From assembly GCA_963682175.1 (NCBI GenBank), contig OY821771.1, forward strand, positions 30,648,201 through 30,712,200: a stretch of 64,000 bases of DNA, given 5' to 3'. This DNA is from Triglochin maritima (taxonomy: Eukaryota; Streptophyta; Magnoliopsida; Alismatales; Juncaginaceae). Positions 10,657-22,177 of this stretch are shown piece after piece. The number at the start of each line of letters is the position of its first letter. Positions within the stretch are counted from its first letter, which is position 1. Under the pieces are notes generated by a model that saw nothing but the letters and a program-made list of their open reading frames with translations, searched no databases and was not told where the DNA came from. The translations under genes were made by a program, and so were the position numbers.

Positions 10657-12069
10657 TGATTGACATCATTTCATGCTCATATTTGTATCTTATATCCATT
10701 ATCTTCCACCTAAACAATGCTATGTCACGAGTTTTATGTTTAGTTTTCAGGAATAAATAGGTTTGAAGAGATAAAACATAAAATGACCCAAAAGCTGGGA
10801 AAAAGGACTGGATTGTGAGATCTGGGGACCAAGATGCAAGGGAGAAGGACCTGATTGCAAGACAGAAGGACCTAAGAGCAAAACAGAATACTCCACACCA
10901 TCATGGGGAGTATTTTACCAATTCGATTCGGGTCGGAGCTCCAACAAGTCAAGTAACCGCAACAAAGACCAGCAATACCAGAAAGAAAAGCCCAAAACAA
11001 AAATGAGCAGGATCTGAACCATATAGACCGCTAATTGGCGGTCCAAGACCGCTAATTGGCGGTCCATTTTGGCCCAAATCCGCTCAACTTTCTCCAGCAC
11101 ATGTATTAGAGGATGTTTAGGCTATTTTTGGTATCTGTTTAGTCCCACATCGGGGGATTGTCCCGGTTTGCCTTTTTCCATGGCTATAAATAGAACTCTT
11201 CACCTTCCATTGTAATGACTCCATATTTTAAGTGGCTATTCTTCCTACTAGAAGTGAGGCCTTGAAGCACACACTAAAGTAGGAGGATGCTACTTTTAAT
11301 GTGAGTCATTTTATCAATAAAGTTTTGTGTTTCTTTCATTGTTTGTTTATGCTTCTTTTATTGTTTGTGCATGTTTTAGTTTAATCGTCTTTTATTTGTA
11401 GCTTAGTTTTAATATGCTTTCTTTGCTTAGTTTAATAATTAGTGTAATGTTTAGTGAGTAGTTCCATCCCCTTTGGGGGGTGGAGTAGATGTACATACAT
11501 GCATTAGAGAATGGGATGAATGCTTTATTTTTGATGTGTTGATAAAACATGAATGTATGCTTGCTTGTTTAGGATAGAATTTATAACTTGATGAGTTTTG
11601 CCAAAATGATTAGACACCTCTCATGCTTGTTTCGGTTCTGAAATAAACAACTTGCATATGTAAATGTTAGTCAACTAAGTTGGTGAATAGATTGATAGGT
11701 TTTGCCATAACATTTAGACACTTCCTATGCTTGATAAACACCACCTTCATGTGCTTAAAGAATGTATTCTACACCCACCTCTTTGCATGTGTGCACTCAC
11801 TCCACCCCTTAGGGGTTTTTCCCATTTCTGTATTTCAGCATTCTTCCTTTGTTCTTAGTTTAGTTGTTATTCCATCGTTTGTTTGTTTCGTTCGCATTTC
11901 ATACTTTTTAGTGTAGCGTAGTCTAGATTAGCATAAACAACTTTCTTCCACCTATTTTTGCCACTTGATTTCGTACAAGCAAGAGACTACTCACCTCCCT
12001 GAGGACGACCCGTACTTGCCACCGCTTCATCGCGGTCGTGCCCTTGCGGTTTAAATAAAACGTTCAACA
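10657..12069 (+). repeat. GyI 3' LTR
   Basis: The LTR is 1413 bp, TGATTGACATC...ACGTTCAACA, followed by the target duplication GATTG. Two palindromes, GACCGCTAATTGGCGGTC, lie at 11026-11043 and 11047-11064. The USE/TATA promoter is at 11141-11192. It matches the outer parts of the 5' LTR (1497-1790 and about 2890-3663) closely but lacks the GyII-like middle block. Confidence 0.9.
11141..11192 (+). promoter_or_regulatory. USE plus TATA in GyI 3' LTR
   Basis: AGTCCCACATCG at 11141-11152 and TATAAATA at 11185-11192 leave 32 bp between them, identical to the 5' LTR. Confidence 0.6.
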
Positions 12070-12420
12070 GATTGACTTGGTCAAACTTAGACATTCGATT
12101 AACCAAACAAAGATCGGATAACCGATCACCAACTTCCAGTATTTTTTTCCAATTTTGACCAATTAGTTTTGGTTCGTCGTTATAAGGGGGACAACAAGAA
12201 TTGGTCAGGATCTGATCAACAAAGTTCGGTTGTCCGGGACAGCTTTGGTCGTCCAGATTAATGCTTTGTGTTTTAGCGCCAACGGTTGGAAATCAAATAT
12301 CCGTTGTGAGTCCAACGACTATTTCGACACGTGGAAAGAGTAATTACGCGTCAGAGGGTAGGAAGTAAACGGTTTACTGATAGGAGATCGGTCATCGAAA
12401 ATGGACAAGACAAATAGGCT
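12070..12420 (-). mobile_element. copia LTR continuation (U3 side)
   Basis: It begins with the second copy of the GATTG target duplication and continues the LTR broken at 1496. It carries repeated GGTC/GATCGG-type half palindromes (for example GATCGGATAACCGATC around 12111), similar in character to the GGTCGACC clusters of the copia LTRs at 33.5 and 41.2 kb. It is cut at 12420 by a gypsy-type LTR fragment. Confidence 0.5.
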
Positions 12421-13757
12421 TGATTAGTAGCATATCATGCATCATATTCATGTTATATCCTTAATTTTACCCCAATATTGTGCTACTCGAGTGTTTGTTG
12501 TTATATTTCGGGTATTGGGTAATAAAGAAGAGAAAAAGGACTGAAACGTAGAAGAAATGACTTAAATGAAGCAAAATGGACCTCGTTGTCAAGCACAATG
12601 ACCCATCTACAAGAGGGAATGACATGGATGTAAGTTCGGAGAGACCAAATAGCAATCCGAGAAACTCCACACCATCATGAGGAGTATTTTGGCAATTAGA
12701 TTCAGGCCCAAACTCCAATAACCTATCTGAGTGCTTCCCACGTGAAGAATTGAAGCACTATAGCATATCTCCAAAATCGGATGAGATACAAGAAAAAGTG
12801 ACCGCCAATTGGCGGTCCTTTTTTATCCGGATCCAACTCAGCTTCTCGTGGTTGTTTATTATGTTATTTTATCTATTTGTATAAGTTTCATTAGTCCCAC
12901 ATCGGGGGATTGTCCCCAGTTGCCTTTTTCATGTCAATTAATAGAACTATTCTTCCTCCTTTGTAATAAAAGCATTGTTTGGTGGTCATTCTCTCTACTT
13001 GGAGAAAGCCTTTGATCAAAACTCAAGTGGAGAAAAATGTTGCTTGTAATGTGAGTTATCAATAAATATTTTTTTCTTAGTTTGTTCTAATATTGTCTCT
13101 TAATTTTCATGTTTAGCTTAGTTTGTTCTAATATTTGCATGTTTAGCTTAGTTTGTTCTAATGTTGTCTCTTAATTTGAATGTTTAGCTTAGTTTGTTCT
13201 AATGTTCTCTTTTAGTAGAATGTCTTTTTTCCTTAATATAATTGTTATCTTAATGTGTATTGAGTAGTTTCACCCCCCTTTGGGGGTGAAGATGATGTTT
13301 ATACATGTAATGAAGAATGAGAATGAATGTTATCTTATGCAATATGTGATGAATGTGAATGTATGCTTATTTGTTTAAAAGAGAATACTTAACTTGATGA
13401 GTTTTACCATAATCATTAGGTACTTCTCATGCTTATTTAGGTTCTTAATAACCAACTTGTTTATGCTCATGTTAATCAACTAGATTAGTGAATGAAATGA
13501 TAGATTTTGCCACAACTATTAGGTATATCCTATGCATGAAAACACAACCTACACTTGTGCCTTATTGAATGCATCATTCACCACCTTATTTCATGTGTAC
13601 ACACACTCTAACCCTTGGGGGTTTTCCTTACTGAATTTCATCTTGCTTTGCTAGTTGCTTAGTTAGTTTTAGTTAGTCTTGTACTTTTATCTTTCTTTTT
13701 GGTTAATTGCTTTTTAGTGTAGTCTAGTTTAGTGTAATCAAACTTCTTCTCCCTTTT
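12421..13757 (+). mobile_element. truncated gypsy-related LTR (family C)
   Basis: The start TGATTAGTAGCATATCATGC is the same terminus as the GyIII LTR. It contains a single perfect palindrome GACCGCCAATTGGCGGTC (12800-12817) and the USE AGTCCCACATCG (12893-12904). A degenerate TATA (AATTAATA) follows near 12936-12943, then the usual R/U5 region with repeated TTTAGCTTAGTTTGTTCTAA units (13065-13205). The U5 end with the GAGGACGACCCGTACTTGCC block is missing, so it is truncated on the right. Confidence 0.7.
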
Positions 13758-14267
13758 ATTATATATTTTAAGGAATTAGTGGGCAAAAGGGAGCCCTAGG
13801 ATAAAGTTGTGCGTGAAAGGGGAAAAATCGTGTCTAGTTGTTTTGTTCGACGTAGTCGGTCAATTCTAACAAATGATACATGTTGTAGGGTTATTAGGAA
13901 ACCAACGGTCAACCGATCCTCTGATAGGGTTGAGCGAAATCTGCTGCAAGAGATAAACCCAAAGTGAAATCTAACCAATTGGTTGACTGTTCCCATATTT
14001 GGTTAACCGACTATATATATATTTATTTTAACTTCCAATTATTTGACAAGTAGAACATTAATTCTTTTTAATTTACTCCTTAATATTTGTTGTAAGTTGG
14101 AAATTATTAATTATATCCTCCTTAATACAACTTGGATCTCAAACCTATAAATAAAAAAATAAGGATTGTCTACTAGTTCACATATCATATCTAGGACTGC
14201 ATCCATATTTCTTTTAATTTTTTATTATCCTTGTTGAGAGATAGAGGACCCAAAGAAATTTCAATAA
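13758..14267. other. no gene; copia U3-like and AT-rich sequence
   Basis: There is no coding signal. Between 13845 and 14010 are diverged GGTCAACCG and GGTTGACTGTTC motifs, like the palindromic clusters of the copia LTRs, so this is probably more of the old copia U3. The rest is AT-rich with a TATA-like CTATAAATAAAA near 14145. Confidence 0.4.
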
Positions 14268-15095
14268 TATTTGATTGGCTCCAAGGTGATTGTTTACTCT
14301 GACCACCCAACCATTAAGCAGCTCATGGCAAAAAAAGACGCCAAGGCCCAACTTTTGAGGTGGATCCTATTGTTGCAGGAATTCGACCTTGAAATTAAAG
14401 ATAAAAAGGGTTCTAAGAATGTAGTCGCTGATCACCTGTCACGTCTTCATGCAACCAACCCATTGGAACTAAGCATGAATGAAAATTTTCCGGACGAGCA
14501 ATTATATTCCATGTTGGAAGGCCCCTAGTTTGCCGACATAGTGAATTATCTTGCTATTGGGAATTCCCGCGGATTAGTCAAAGCATGACTGATTGAGATT
14601 CTGATCTCTAAGCAGACATTTCTATTGGGACGACCTCTACCTATTTAAGTATTGTTTTGACCAAATCATCTAGCAGTGCATCCTAGATAACGAAATCCAT
14701 ACTGTTCTAACCTTTTGTCATTCAGAGGCTTGTGGAGGATACTTTGGAGCAAGGAAAACCTCTGCCAATGTGCTTCAATATAGCTTGTGCTGGCCGACAT
14801 TCTTCAAGGATGCTTACGAGTTTTGTAAGCATTGTGATAGGTGTCGCGCCTTGGCAGGATCGGTTGACGCAATATGATGCCCTTGTAGAGTATTTTAGTC
14901 GTCGATATTTTTGATGTGTGGGGCATCAATTTCATGGGTATGTTCCCTAATTCTCATGGGAATCTATACATCCTGGTGGTTGTTGATTATGTATCCAAGT
15001 GGGTTAAGGCTATCTCCACTAAGAACAATGACAATAAGGCCTTATCGACCTTGTGAGTCATGTGTCTCTAACATAGTCTTTTGCACTGGAAGGAC
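14268..15095 (+). pseudogene. gypsy RNase H-integrase remnant
   Basis: The first 260 bp encode the end of a gypsy RNase [41 protein letters not shown] and VVADHLSRL. After a stop (14526-14528) other frames give integrase pieces, including an EACGGYFGA...K zinc-binding-like start, [19 protein letters not shown] and [11 protein letters not shown]. Several frameshifts and stops make it non-functional. The left end is truncated, and the right end is interrupted by GyII at 15096. After GyII (27206 onward) I do not see the rest of the integrase. Confidence 0.85.
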
Positions 15096-16494
15096 TGTTG
15101 AACGTTTTATATTTCTACCGCAAGTGCACGGCCGCGATGAAGCGGTGGCAAGTACGGGTCGTCCTCAAGGAGGTGAGCAGCCTCTTGTTTATCAAAAATC
15201 AAGTGGCACAAAAATGGGGAAGAAAGTTGTTTATGCTAATCTAAACTATGCTAACTACGAAGAAGCAAATGCGGAAGAAAGAGATTAACAAATACTTCAA
15301 CTAAGCTAGAGAAACTTGATACTATGCAGGAATCAGTAAGAGAGAGACCCCTTAGGGGGTGGAGTGACTACACATACACAATAAGGAGGCAAGAATATCT
15401 TTCTATAGGCACAAGTGTAGGTAGTGTTTGCATGTATGGGAGGTGTCTACTTATCATGGCAAAACCCATCAATTAAATCACTAACCTATTTTTGATTAAC
15501 ATTCATAAACACAAGCTGGTTATTTAAGAAACTGAACAAGCATGGGAGGTGTCTTAAAACTTGTGGCAAAACCCATCTAGTGAAGTGTTCTATTCTAACA
15601 AGCAAGCAAGCATTCATATTAATCAACACATTTCAAAATAAACACCCTTCCTTCCTTAATTGATATATGATAATCATCTCCACCCCCCAAAAGGGGAGTG
15701 GTTTTACTAACTACACATTACACTAACTATTACACTAGGATAAGAAGACATATTAACTAAGCTAGATTTAATAAAAGACAATTAAACTAAAACATGCATC
15801 AACATTAAAAGAAGCACAAAACAAAGACAATTTTATTGATTGAAGACTCACAATACCAGTAGCATCTCCCCCATTGAGTTTCTTGCTTCAAGGCTTTCAC
15901 TTCAATTAGGGAGAATGGCCACAAGCATGGAGTGATTACAATGGAAGGTGAAGAGTTCTATTTATAGCCATGGAAAAAGCTAATCCGAGACAATCCCCCG
16001 ATGTGGGACTAAACAAATACCATAAATAGCATAAGCACGCTCTAATACACACGCCAGAAAAAGCTAAGCGGATTCGGATCCACCTGGACCGCCAATTAGC
16101 GGTTCCAGACCGCCAATTGGCGGTCTACAGGGTCCGGATTGGTCTGGGTTTTTTAGGAGGCTTTCCTGGATGGTAGTCTTGGTCTTTGATGCGGTTACTT
16201 GACTTGTTGGAGCTCCGACCCGAATCGAATTGGTAAAATACTCCCCATGATGGTGTGGAGTATTCTGTTTTGCTCTTAGGTCCTTCTGTCTTGCAATCAG
16301 GTCCTTCTTCCTTGCATCTTGGTCCCCAGATCTCACAATTCAGTCCTTTTTCCCAGCTTTTAGGTCCTTTTATGCTTCATCTCTTCAAACCTATTTATTC
16401 CTGAAAACTAAACATAAAACTCGTGACATAGCATTGTTTAGGTGAAAGATAATAGATATAAGATACAAATATAAGCATGAAATGATGTCAATCA
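15096..16494 (-). repeat. GyII 3' LTR
   Basis: In sense it runs TGATTGACATC...TAAAACGTTCAACA. U3 carries the palindrome pair at 16087-16104 and 16108-16127; the latter is the perfect AGACCGCCAATTGGCGGTCT. It adjoins the target duplication AGGAC on its left. Confidence 0.92.
15959..16010 (-). promoter_or_regulatory. USE plus TATA in GyII 3' LTR
   Basis: On the minus strand AGTCCCACATCG occupies 16010-15999 and TATAAATA 15966-15959, with 32 bp between. Confidence 0.6.
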
Positions 16495-17836
16495 AATACC
16501 CCCACACCTAACTTTTGCTAGTCCCGAGCAAAACAAAGAAAGAGAAAAGCATACGAAAAACAAGAAATCCTTACTCACTTTCGTAGGAATCACGGTTGCA
16601 CTTAGCACGTGCAACAAGCCGTTAAACCTCCTTGTTGCCAAGGAGGAGTGTTGTCTCCTGAGGTTTTTCAGCGGATGCACCCACAAAATCCGAACAAGAT
16701 GCATTAATCAATCTAGCTACACGACTCGTTGGACTTATTTTGTCGATTATGGGACGCGGTAATACTACGGGTCGACTCTATATATGTAATCGGTCCACAC
16801 ACCTAGCCTAATGAGTTATTCGTGAGAGTTAGGCAAGGACTTAAGTGAAAGACATGGGCAACCTTAACTTCTGAATGTGATACAATGTGTAGAGTCTATT
16901 TTGGTTCTTATTTGACTCTTTTTTTTTCTTTTTTTTTCTTTTTTTTTCTTTTTTTCTTTTTTTTTCTTTGGAGCATTTTATTGGTTGGTGTTTGATTCTC
17001 CCAGGGTCAGGTTTCGTGCATCATTGCCTATGAGGACTTACACTATCACGTACACCTTCCCCCAAATCTCCACATAGGGCGATCCCTACGACCCGTGTAA
17101 CGGGAGTTCGGTCGGCGCATCCCAAGTCAGATGACTCGAAAGCACCAGGCACAAAATCCCCTCAGACCAACTTTCCCGAGTGATAGGAGTCGTGCGAGAA
17201 GAGAGAACACCACTTATTTATCTATATGGGAACCAAAACCCCTACACTTAAGTTTCACAAAAAGAGATTAAGGGCCCTTGACTACGACAAACTTCCTTAT
17301 ACTCACAAACACGAATTATTTGACTCACTAGGTTCAGGGTGGACTTCTTTAAATATTTGAGTACTGAAACCCTATGATTACACGCCCCCCGAGGGAAAAC
17401 CGGGGTGCATCCTAACGACTCGATGAGACCTAAAGCTAGTAAACTAGAAATCCTAATTCATCAAGTTCAAGACAATTTTGGGAGCTTTCTTTTTTACTTT
17501 GCCTCTCAACGGTTTTGCACATGCTAAACACACGCAAAACCTACAAAAATATTTTCTTTCGCAAACACATGAAGATTTTGAAAGAAATGTCAAAATTTTA
17601 AAGCACTCGGCAAGCAAAAGAAGACAAGTCACCCAAGGATCATGGCAAGCATGTATATCAATGTTAAATGCGGCACACTAACATGATCCTAGCCGTACAA
17701 CCAAAAGAAAGCAAAAAAATCAAAACAAAACACAAACTATGTACAAACATGAAAACACCCCCCCCCCACACCTAATCCATGCATTGTCCTCAATGTATGG
17801 CAAAATGGTGCCAATGCATGGATAGGGTGTACCGGA
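16495..17836 (-). other. GyII 3' noncoding region and two polypurine tracts
   Basis: I see no gene. The LTR-adjacent polypurine tract reads GGTGTGGGGGTATT in sense at 16508-16495. A long A-rich purine tract (16919-16971, T/C on the plus strand) sits at the same place as in GyI and GyIII. The internal polypurine tract at about 17757-17772 is preceded in sense by TTGAGGACAATGCATGGA. The sequence between is conserved with the other two gypsy elements. Confidence 0.65.
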
Positions 17837-18730
17837 CTAATGACGACGGCCAGAAGTGCCTGAAGAGGCACCTCTCTCAAGAGCCGACAACTTCCTATAG
17901 ATCTTCCGGTTTTGCTTGGCTAAGATGACGTTCTGCTGCTCGACCGCCATCTCAGAAATGTCGGTGTTGAAGAGCATTCCTGAGCTCACAGACGAGCTTG
18001 AGGAACTGGCTCTAACATCATCCTCCATAAAGTCAGGCACCCATGCCTCAGGAAGGCAATGGCGAAATGACGGCGTCATCTTCGCTACCTCGAGGTCGAT
18101 GCCTTGGCGCCTCAGCATGCACTCAAATCGTGGGGTGTCCAACATGCCACACAATTTGGTAACCAGAGTCGGCAAACAATGTATATCTTTCAGACTGACG
18201 TTCACTAAAACGTAAAACAATGTTCGACAAATGCAGTGTGGTGAACCGTCCATCAGACTATACACGATTCGCAAACTAGGTGTAAAAAATGTGGAGGTCC
18301 GCTCTTGGCCCAACACATTTCTACATACCCACCTGGCTACAATGTGCACATTGGAGTAAATGTGCGTATTGGGTACTCCCCCATGTGATGATACAAGCTG
18401 CCCACGCCCAAGCATAGATCGATAAAAATTGATATCGTGGGTAGGCGCGAGCTCATCAACCAAGGGGATCCCAGTCGCGTCGGAGATAAGTTGGGGTGTC
18501 ACGGTGTGTTTCACCCCTCTGAGAGTGATACTGAACTCGAGTGGACCGGTCTGGTCACGCTCGAGTTTAGTAAAGAATTCATGTACAAGAGGCTCTACGT
18601 ACATGGATTCATCGCCCGCATACAATAAATGGTACCACCCTTTAGCTACGATTCGATCGTAGAAGGGTTCTCCGAATTCACGAATCAGGGAGGCAAAATT
18701 GAGTTCTGGAATTAAATGATGGCTGGCCAT
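17837..18730 (-). CDS. GyII 3' ORF (env position, plant transposon-associated domain)
   Basis: This is an intact reading frame downstream of integrase, where Athila and Calypso elements carry an env-like ORF. The ATG at 18730 (MASHHLIPELNFASLIREFG) is preferred; the open frame extends 50 codons further up, but only from a GTG. The order LIREFGEPFYDRIVAKGW, YVEPLVHEFFTKL, ISDATGIP and ARWVCRNVLG resembles what is usually annotated as putative plant transposon protein, a domain of unknown function common in Athila-type elements. The C-terminus has a Ser-rich stretch and a short possible coiled coil (VEQQNVILAKQNRKIYRKLS). I see no clear signal peptide or transmembrane segment in the ATG version, so an envelope role is not supported. 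Confidence 0.7.
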   Translation of the reverse strand: MASHHLIPELNFASLIREFGEPFYDRIVAKGWYHLLYAGDESMYVEPLVHEFFTKLERDQTGPLEFSITLRGVKHTVTPQLISDATGIPLVDELAPTHDINFYRSMLGRGQLVSSHGGVPNTHIYSNVHIVARWVCRNVLGQERTSTFFTPSLRIVYSLMDGSPHCICRTLFYVLVNVSLKDIHCLPTLVTKLCGMLDTPRFECMLRRQGIDLEVAKMTPSFRHCLPEAWVPDFMEDDVRASSSSSSVSSGMLFNTDISEMAVEQQNVILAKQNRKIYRKLSALERGASSGTSGRRH

Positions 18731-18880
18731 ACCTGAACCTACCTTGGCGAGCTTTAACGGCGAGGCACACGACGGCGAAGACGAACACTGAACTAGCGGA
18801 GAGAAGACCACCCCACGCCGATTCCAAATGCAACACCGGCTCCCAACCACGAAAACAACTAATACTCCCAAATCAAACAC

Positions 18881-19157
18881 CCAGACGAAGAAACAATTGA
18901 AACTAAGAATAACAGACCGCTGAACGGCGGTGCCAAACCGCTAATTAACGGTCCGTTCAGTGGATCTGGGGGAGATATTTGGGTGGAGGCGCGATCTGGA
19001 GAAGAAACGCGTTTTACTCTGCTGGAATAATGCGTAGGGCAGGGGAAAACGCGTTTTTAATCAAGGGAAAGGGCAAATATCACATAGGTCTTCCAATTTT
19101 TTGGTTTTTTTAGCACAAAACAAGGATATGTACAAACAAATGGAGGGATGGATCACC
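18881..19157 (-). other. GyII spacer with third palindrome pair
   Basis: This short noncoding stretch between integrase and the 3' ORF contains two decayed palindromes: GACCGCTGAACGGCGGT (18915-18931) and AACCGCTAATTAACGGTCC (18936-18954). They are the same type as in U3 and leader. Confidence 0.6.
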
Positions 19158-20345
19158 TCAAGTGACCACATCCGTGGGGAGTTCGTGCAAAGGCACGACT
19201 TCCTCCTCGACCTCTGCCGTGGTCCCTTCCAAGTATGGTTTGAGGCGTTGTCCATTAACTTTGAACACGTCCCCATTCCTAGGATTTTGAATTTCAACCG
19301 CCCCATGAGGGGAGACAGTTAAAACAATGAAGTGACCTGACCAACGGCTCCGAAGTTTCCCCGGAAACAAGTGGAGGTGAGAATTATACAACAAGACCTT
19401 TTGTCCCACCTTGAAGGTTTTGATTCGCACCAAGCGATCGTGGAAAATTTTAGTGCGGGACTTGCAGATCTTGGCATTCTCATAAGCTTCGTTTCTCAAC
19501 TCCTCCAACTCGTTGAGGTCTAACTTGCGATTGGCACCGGAAACATCAAGACTCATGTTAAGATGTTTGATTGCCCATAATGCCCGGTGCTCAAGTTCTA
19601 CCGGAAGATGGCAAGCTTTGCCATAAACTAGCCGGTAGGGGGACATGCCAAGGTTGGTTTTAAATGCAGTGCGGAAAGCCCACAATGCATCATTAAGCTT
19701 GACCGACCAATCTTTCCTTGAAGCATTAACCGTTTTCTCAAGAATTTGCTTGAGTTGACGGTTGGAAATTTCCACCTGGCCACAGGTTTGAGGATGATAA
19801 GGTGTGGCCAACTTGTGCGTGATGGAGTATTTCCTCAACACTGCCTCAAGGGATCGGTTCACAAAGTGTGTCCCCCGATCACTTATGATACAATGAGGTG
19901 TCCCAAACCTCGCGAAGATGTGTTCTTTAAGAAATTTGATCACAACCTTGCGATCGTTAGTGCGAGTGGGGATTGCTTCAACCCACTTTGACACATAATC
20001 GACCGCTACCAGGATGTAAGTGTGACCATGAGACACGGGGAAGGGACCCATGAAGTCAATTCCCCAAACATCAAAGATGTTAACCACTAAGATAGGATTG
20101 AGTGGCATCATATCTCGTCTACCAATGCGGCCCACACGTTGGCACCTATCGCATGCTTTGCAAAATGCAAAAGCGTCATGGAACAACGTGGGCCAGTAAA
20201 AACCGCATTGGAGTACTTTGGCAGCGGTTTTCTTGGCACCGAAGTGCCCACCACATGCCTCCTTATGGCAAAAGGACAAGACACTCTGAATCTCGTCGTC
20301 AGGAATGCACCTCCTTATGTTGATCAGCACAATACTTAAATAAGT
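19158..20345 (-). CDS. GyII integrase (pol 3' part, frameshifted from RT)
   Basis: This is the integrase that would join the cDNA to chromosomal DNA. The N-terminal zinc-binding region shows [14 protein letters not shown] and CKACDRCQR. The catalytic core has GIDFMGPFP (first Asp), [12 protein letters not shown] (second Asp) and [16 protein letters not shown] (Glu). The C-terminal part has [12 protein letters not shown] and [13 protein letters not shown], ending at 19158. The frame overlaps the RT/RNase H ORF by about 50 nt in a different frame. Comparing the joint with ordinary gypsy pol suggests a single-base loss near 20320, so the polyprotein is broken here although the integrase itself is uninterrupted. 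Confidence 0.88.
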   Translation of the reverse strand, partial: TYLSIVLINIRRCIPDDEIQSVLSFCHKEACGGHFGAKKTAAKVLQCGFYWPTLFHDAFAFCKACDRCQRVGRIGRRDMMPLNPILVVNIFDVWGIDFMGPFPVSHGHTYILVAVDYVSKWVEAIPTRTNDRKVVIKFLKEHIFARFGTPHCIISDRGTHFVNRSLEAVLRKYSITHKLATPYHPQTCGQVEISNRQLKQILEKTVNASRKDWSVKLNDALWAFRTAFKTNLGMSPYRLVYGKACHLPVELEHRALWAIKHLNMSLDVSGANRKLDLNELEELRNEAYENAKICKSRTKIFHDRLVRIKTFKVGQKVLLYNSHLHLFPGKLRSRWSGHFIVLTVSPHGAVEIQNPRNGDVFKVNGQRLKPYLEGTTAEVEEEVVPLHELPTDVVT

Positions 20346-22177
20346 ATAGATCATCCCAATAGAAGTGCTTGACTAACGACTTGAACTTCGTTGTCTCACT
20401 GTGTCTCCAATGAGCCGGCACCTCCCCGGTTGCTAAATAGTTTACAATGTCAGCGAACCAGGGAGGTGAGGCTATTGCCATAAGGTTCTCATCAGGAAAA
20501 AACTCGTTCACCGGTGGATCCGGTGAAAGATCAATGGGGATGCGAGATAGGTGATCAGCCACGACATTCTCGCATCCCTTCTTGTCCCGTATTTCGAGTT
20601 CGAATTCCTGTAACAACAAGATCCAACGCAGGAGACGGGGTTTCTCATCCTTTTTAGACAAAAGATAGCGAAGAGCTGAGTGATCAGTGTAGATGATGAC
20701 ATGCGACCCTATGAGGTACTGGCGAAATTTTTCCAACGCAAATATGATCGCGAGGAACTCTTTCTCAGTAACGGAGTAGTTGAGTTGGGCGTCATTGAGA
20801 GTACGACTTGCATAATAGATCACATGAGACAATTTGTCGACTTTCTGACCCAAAACCGCTCCTATCGCGTAATCAGAAGCATCACACATCAGCTCGAATG
20901 GTAGAGTCCACATCGGTGCCTTAATAATAGGAGCGGAGGTCAACTCACGCTTCAGAAACTCAAATGCAGTCATGCACTCGGGAGTGAACTCAAAGGAGGT
21001 TCCTTTAGCAAGCAAGCTCGTCAAAGGATGAGCTATCTTGCTGAAATCCTTAATAAATCGCCGGTAAAAACCGGCGTGTCCAAGGAATGAACGGATTTCT
21101 TTTACCGAGGTGGGTGGCGGAAGCTTAGAAATAAGCTCAATCTTTGCCCTATCCACCTCGATACCATCACAAGATACCACGTGACCCAACACGATGCCTT
21201 TTGTGACCATGAAATGACACTTTTCCCAATTAAGGGCTAAGTTTGTTTCCGAACACCTTTTGAGAACAAGGCTCAAGTGGTGCAAGCACTCATCAAAGGA
21301 GGTGCCATGAACCGAGAAATCATCCATGAAGATCTCAAGGAAGTTCTCGACCATATCGGAAAAGATACTTAACATGCAACGTTGGAATGTTGCAGGTGCA
21401 TTGCATAGCCCAAAAGGCATCCGTCTATAGGCAAACGTCCCAAAAGGACAAGTGAACGTGGTTTTCTCCTGGTCTTCGGGGGCGACTGGGATTTGATTGT
21501 ACCCCGAATAATCATCAAGGAAACAGTAATAGGCGTGCCTGGCGAGTCTCTCCAACATCTGGTCGATGAAAGGTAGAGGGAAGTGGTCCTTACGCGTGAC
21601 CGCGTTCAACTTCCTATAGTCAATACAAACTCGCCACCCAGTTTGAAGTCGTGTGGGTACAAGCTCATTGTTGTCATCCTGGACAACAGTGATACCCGAC
21701 TTCTTGGGCACAACCTGGACAGGACTTACCCAAGTACTGTCCGAAATGGGGAAAATGATGCCATGATCTAAATACTTGATGATCTCTTTCTTAACTACTT
21801 CTGTCATGGCTGGATTTAAACGCCTCTGTGGGTCGCGACGTGGTCGTGCCTCATCCTCCATAAAGATGTGGTGTTGCACGACGTCGGGACTTATCCCTTT
21901 GATGTCCCTCAAGGACCACCCAATGGCTGATTTGTGCTCCTTTAGGACTTGAATCAGGCGTTCTTCCTGATCACCAGTCAACGTCGATGAAATAATCACC
22001 GGAAATGACCTATTGGGACCAAGAAAAACGTGTTTCAATTCCTTGGGGAGTTCTTTGAGCTCAGGTGTGGATGGCTCCTCAAGGCGAGGCGTGATATCTA
22101 GCTCGAGATGTAAGATAGTAGGAGCTCGCATGTACTGAACAACATGCACATCATTGCTCAACTCACCCCGTCCTCTT
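20299..22177 (-). CDS. pol: GyII reverse transcriptase and RNase H
   Basis: About 620 residues of uninterrupted frame. RT motifs in order are [64 protein letters not shown] and the catalytic FMDDFSV, with both Asp residues present. Thumb sequences [16 protein letters not shown] follow. RNase H then shows [35 protein letters not shown] and [11 protein letters not shown], ending with [10 protein letters not shown]. The frame lies -1 relative to the preceding protease ORF, overlapping its stop (22158-22160), and starts from no ATG near the overlap. It is probably translated as part of a polyprotein or has lost its fusion through a small indel. Confidence 0.92.

Larger units (their letters stand above)
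1497..12069 (+). mobile_element. GyI: non-autonomous Athila-like gypsy LTR retrotransposon
   Basis: The element is bounded by LTRs starting TGATTGACATCATTTC and ending ACGTTCAACA. It is flanked by a perfect 5-bp target duplication GATTG (1492-1496 and 12070-12074). Internal order is: tRNA-Asp-type primer site, roughly 1 kb leader, gag, a protease-like domain fused to an IGWRV-containing tail, a long 3' noncoding region and a polypurine tract. Reverse transcriptase, RNase H and integrase are absent rather than mutated, so it would depend on another element for mobility. GyII in the same window is the obvious relative. A solo LTR of another family (6791-7963) interrupts the coding region. Confidence 0.9.

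Noticed and set aside
18881..19157. GTG-initiated N-terminal extension (18731-18880) of the GyII 3' ORF as a signal peptide
   Set aside because: The hydrophobic stretch depends on a non-ATG start and is short. The ATG at 18730 opens with a sequence typical of the family.
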